From an uncultured Lachnospiraceae bacterium (GTDB lineage Bacteria; Bacillota; Clostridia; Lachnospirales; Lachnospiraceae), in assembly GCA_934376945.1 (NCBI GenBank), contig CAKRPI010000107.1:1-6316 (forward strand): a DNA stretch of 6,316 nt, in the 5' to 3' direction. The notes beneath the pieces were generated by a model that saw nothing but the letters and a program-made list of their open reading frames with translations, ran no database searches and was not told the DNA's origin. The position numbers were made by a program, and so were the translations under genes. Positions 5,112-6,316 of the stretch are shown here, in pieces (position 1 is the stretch's first letter; the number at the start of each line of letters is the position of its first letter).

Positions 5112-5918
5112 ATGAAAAGTGTTTTGAAATATCCAGGAGCAAAGAATCGCCTTGCACCGTGGATATGCGAATATATACCGAAACATGATGTCTATTTAGA
5201 GCCGTTCGGCGGCAGTCTGGCGGTGCTTTTTAATAAGCAACGAAGTCATATCGAGACAGTGAACGACCTGCATGGTGAAGTGGTGAATTTCTTCCGCGTT
5301 CTTAGGGATGATCCGGATGAATTGAAACGGCTGATAGAACTTACTCCATACAGCAGAGCAGAGTATGACCTGGCTTATCAGGAATCCGATGTAGATGTTG
5401 AGAGGGCAAGGAGGTTTTGTGTTAGATGTTGGCAAGGGTTTGGCTGCGCAAACCTGTACCATAATGGATTCAAAAGCGGTCAGCAGACAAATAGCCCCAA
5501 TCCAGCAAAAGCATGGGCGGAATATCCGGATGTCGTTACTCAGGCATCAAAGCGGTTGAAAGGTGTTCAAATAGAGAATCTCCCGGCGATAGAGCTTATC
5601 AAACGCTATAACACATCAGATGTTTTTATATATGCAGATCCGCCGTATTTACACAGCACCAGAAAAAAATATTTGTATAAGTATGAGATGACAGATGCGG
5701 ATCATCTTGAAATGTTAAAAGCGTTGGCGGATCATCCGGGACCAGTGATGATAAGCGGATATGAAAATGATCTGTATAATTCCATACTTGAGGGATGGAG
5801 AAAAATAAAAAGGGATACATTGGCGGAAGCGGGAGTAAAAAGGGAAGAAATTTTGTGGTTGAATTACGCTGATGCCCAACTGTCATTTGAAGCAGACTTC
5901 CCGGAGGTGATGCCATGA
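5112..5918 (+). CDS. Dam-like N6-adenine DNA methyltransferase (D12 class)
   Basis: The 268-aa product transfers a methyl group from S-adenosylmethionine to N6 of adenine in DNA. Motif order is that of the alpha (Dam/DpnM, D12) class: KYPGAK at residues 6-11 and EPFGGS at 30-35 for cofactor binding, NDL at 51-53 on the following strand, a target-recognition segment between about 80 and 165, and the catalytic DPPY at 176-179. Length matches the family's usual 260-290 residues, and no key residue is missing. GGAGGAGA at 5096-5103 sets the start with 8 nt spacing. No restriction endonuclease is visible beside it, so I infer an orphan phage methylase protecting or marking DNA. GATC is the commonest specificity in this class, but the recognition region cannot be read by eye. 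It overlaps the next gene by 4 nt (ATGA). Confidence 0.93.
   Translation: MKSVLKYPGAKNRLAPWICEYIPKHDVYLEPFGGSLAVLFNKQRSHIETVNDLHGEVVNFFRVLRDDPDELKRLIELTPYSRAEYDLAYQESDVDVERARRFCVRCWQGFGCANLYHNGFKSGQQTNSPNPAKAWAEYPDVVTQASKRLKGVQIENLPAIELIKRYNTSDVFIYADPPYLHSTRKKYLYKYEMTDADHLEMLKALADHPGPVMISGYENDLYNSILEGWRKIKRDTLAEAGVKREEILWLNYADAQLSFEADFPEVMP
5903..5910 (+). promoter_or_regulatory. Full-length Shine-Dalgarno inside the methyltransferase gene
   Basis: GGAGGTGA is a complete match to the 16S rRNA anti-Shine-Dalgarno core and lies 4 nt before the ATG at 5915. It sits in the last codons of the adenine methyltransferase gene, so the 87-aa gene can initiate strongly on its own as well as by coupling. 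Confidence 0.75.
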
Positions 5919-6178
5919 TTCAGTGCGATGGTCAAATCGAAATGACTGAATATCTGAAAGCACAAATAAAATGTGGAGCAGTAAAAGACCTCACTGCATG
6001 GATTAACAGCCAAGGAAAGGCGCAGTATGCGCAGATAGGCGAAGTAGTGAGTGATACATACGAAAGGTATAAGGATGACGCAGAGATAGTAGACAGATTA
6101 ACCAATGCGGTATCGGTGTACGTGCTGAATCAGTCAATGGGATATATGAAGTATTTGAGAAGTGAGAGCGAGGTGTAG
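5915..6178 (+). CDS. Unknown 87-aa protein between two methyltransferases
   Basis: The start overlaps the methyltransferase stop in an ATGA (5915-5918) and has a full GGAGGTGA site, which makes a coupled, well-translated gene. The protein is mostly helical, with residues 11-45 (EYLKAQIKCGAVKDLTAWIN onward) and 50-85 (a YERYKDDAEIVDRLTNAVSV helix and a Tyr/Met-rich tail) as two likely helical halves. It has no membrane segment or signal and a single internal Cys pair that is not in a metal-binding spacing. I do not recognise the family. A second in-frame ATG at 5942 lacks a ribosome binding site and is rejected. Position suggests a partner or regulator of the flanking methylases, but small unrelated phage genes often sit in such gaps. 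Confidence 0.83.
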   Translation: MIQCDGQIEMTEYLKAQIKCGAVKDLTAWINSQGKAQYAQIGEVVSDTYERYKDDAEIVDRLTNAVSVYVLNQSMGYMKYLRSESEV

Positions 6179-6182
6179 ATTG

Positions 6183-6316
6183 GTGATAAACGGAGAATTG
6201 ATAGTAGATAATTTCGCCGGAGGGGGCGGCGCTTCTACTGGGATTGAACTGGCAACTGGATACAGCGTTGATATTGCAATCAATCACGATCCGGAAGCTA
6301 TCCGGATGCATAAGGC
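6183..6316 (+). CDS. C5-cytosine DNA methyltransferase, N-terminal fragment
   Basis: Forty-four codons plus two bases are present and the gene runs off the window end. GTG at 6183 is the likely start, 7 nt after AGGTG at 6171-6175; TTG at 6180 is in frame but too close to that site. The fragment contains motif I of C5 methyltransferases as DNFAGGGGASTGIE (residues 9-22, the family form being DLFAGxGG), which binds S-adenosylmethionine, and the second strand ending in NHDPEAI with D36 placed as the acidic ribose-binding residue. The Asn after the Asp and four Gly in a row are a variant I associate with phage-borne members. The catalytic PCQ motif, target-recognition region and C-terminus are outside the window, so activity cannot be judged. 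It starts 4 nt after the 87-aa gene. Confidence 0.88.
   Translation, partial: MINGELIVDNFAGGGGASTGIELATGYSVDIAINHDPEAIRMHK

Noticed and set aside
1..6316. CRISPR array, tRNA, rRNA, insertion sequence or attachment site
   Set aside because: No regularly spaced repeats, cloverleaf, transposase motif or terminal inverted repeats were seen on either strand.

Overview
The window reads as the early or accessory gene block of a temperate phage or prophage (possibly a related integrative element) from a low-to-mid GC Firmicute, most likely a gut Clostridia/Lachnospiraceae-type host. The grounds are strong AGGAGG-type ribosome binding sites before almost every gene, all genes on the + strand with overlapping or near-touching ends, and the content: a PcfJ-like protein, an HNH nuclease, a DUF4317 protein, a Dam-like adenine methyltransferase and a cytosine methyltransferase. 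No integrase, structural, lysis, tRNA or rRNA gene is visible, so phage versus conjugative element cannot be settled from this window.

Layout. (1) 1-992 is the 3' part of a PcfJ-like gene whose start lies upstream. (2) 1002-2195 is a 397-aa protein of unknown function with a possibly DNA-binding N-terminus and a long charged Pro/Glu/Lys linker. (3) 2185-4204 is a tightly overlapped run: HNH nuclease, a 62-aa unknown protein with a GTG start, a 130-aa zinc-ribbon plus helix-turn-helix protein, and a DUF4317 protein. (4) 4205-4376 is the only real gap. It holds a perfect 8-bp GC-rich hairpin, an alternative pairing partner for one arm of it, an in-frame open extension of the DUF4317 frame beyond its TAG, and a 15-codon reading frame with a strong Shine-Dalgarno. 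(5) 4377-5078 encodes a very acidic 233-aa protein of unknown function. (6) 5112-6316 is a DNA-modification module: Dam-like N6-adenine methyltransferase, a translationally coupled 87-aa unknown protein, and the first 44 codons of a C5-cytosine methyltransferase that runs off the end.

How they may work together (inference): the two methyltransferases, with no restriction endonuclease beside them in the window, look like orphan phage methylases that would modify the element's DNA against host restriction. The zinc-ribbon/HTH protein and the 397-aa protein are candidate DNA-binding or regulatory proteins. The HNH protein could act in recombination, DNA processing or homing. I recognise no known defence system. 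The parts most worth following up are the 4205-4376 intergenic element, the DUF4317 gene placed inside an overlapping HNH/zinc-ribbon run, and the small protein wedged between two methyltransferases. GATC sites are much denser in 1-4204 than in 4377-6316, which suggests a mosaic junction at the intergenic element.
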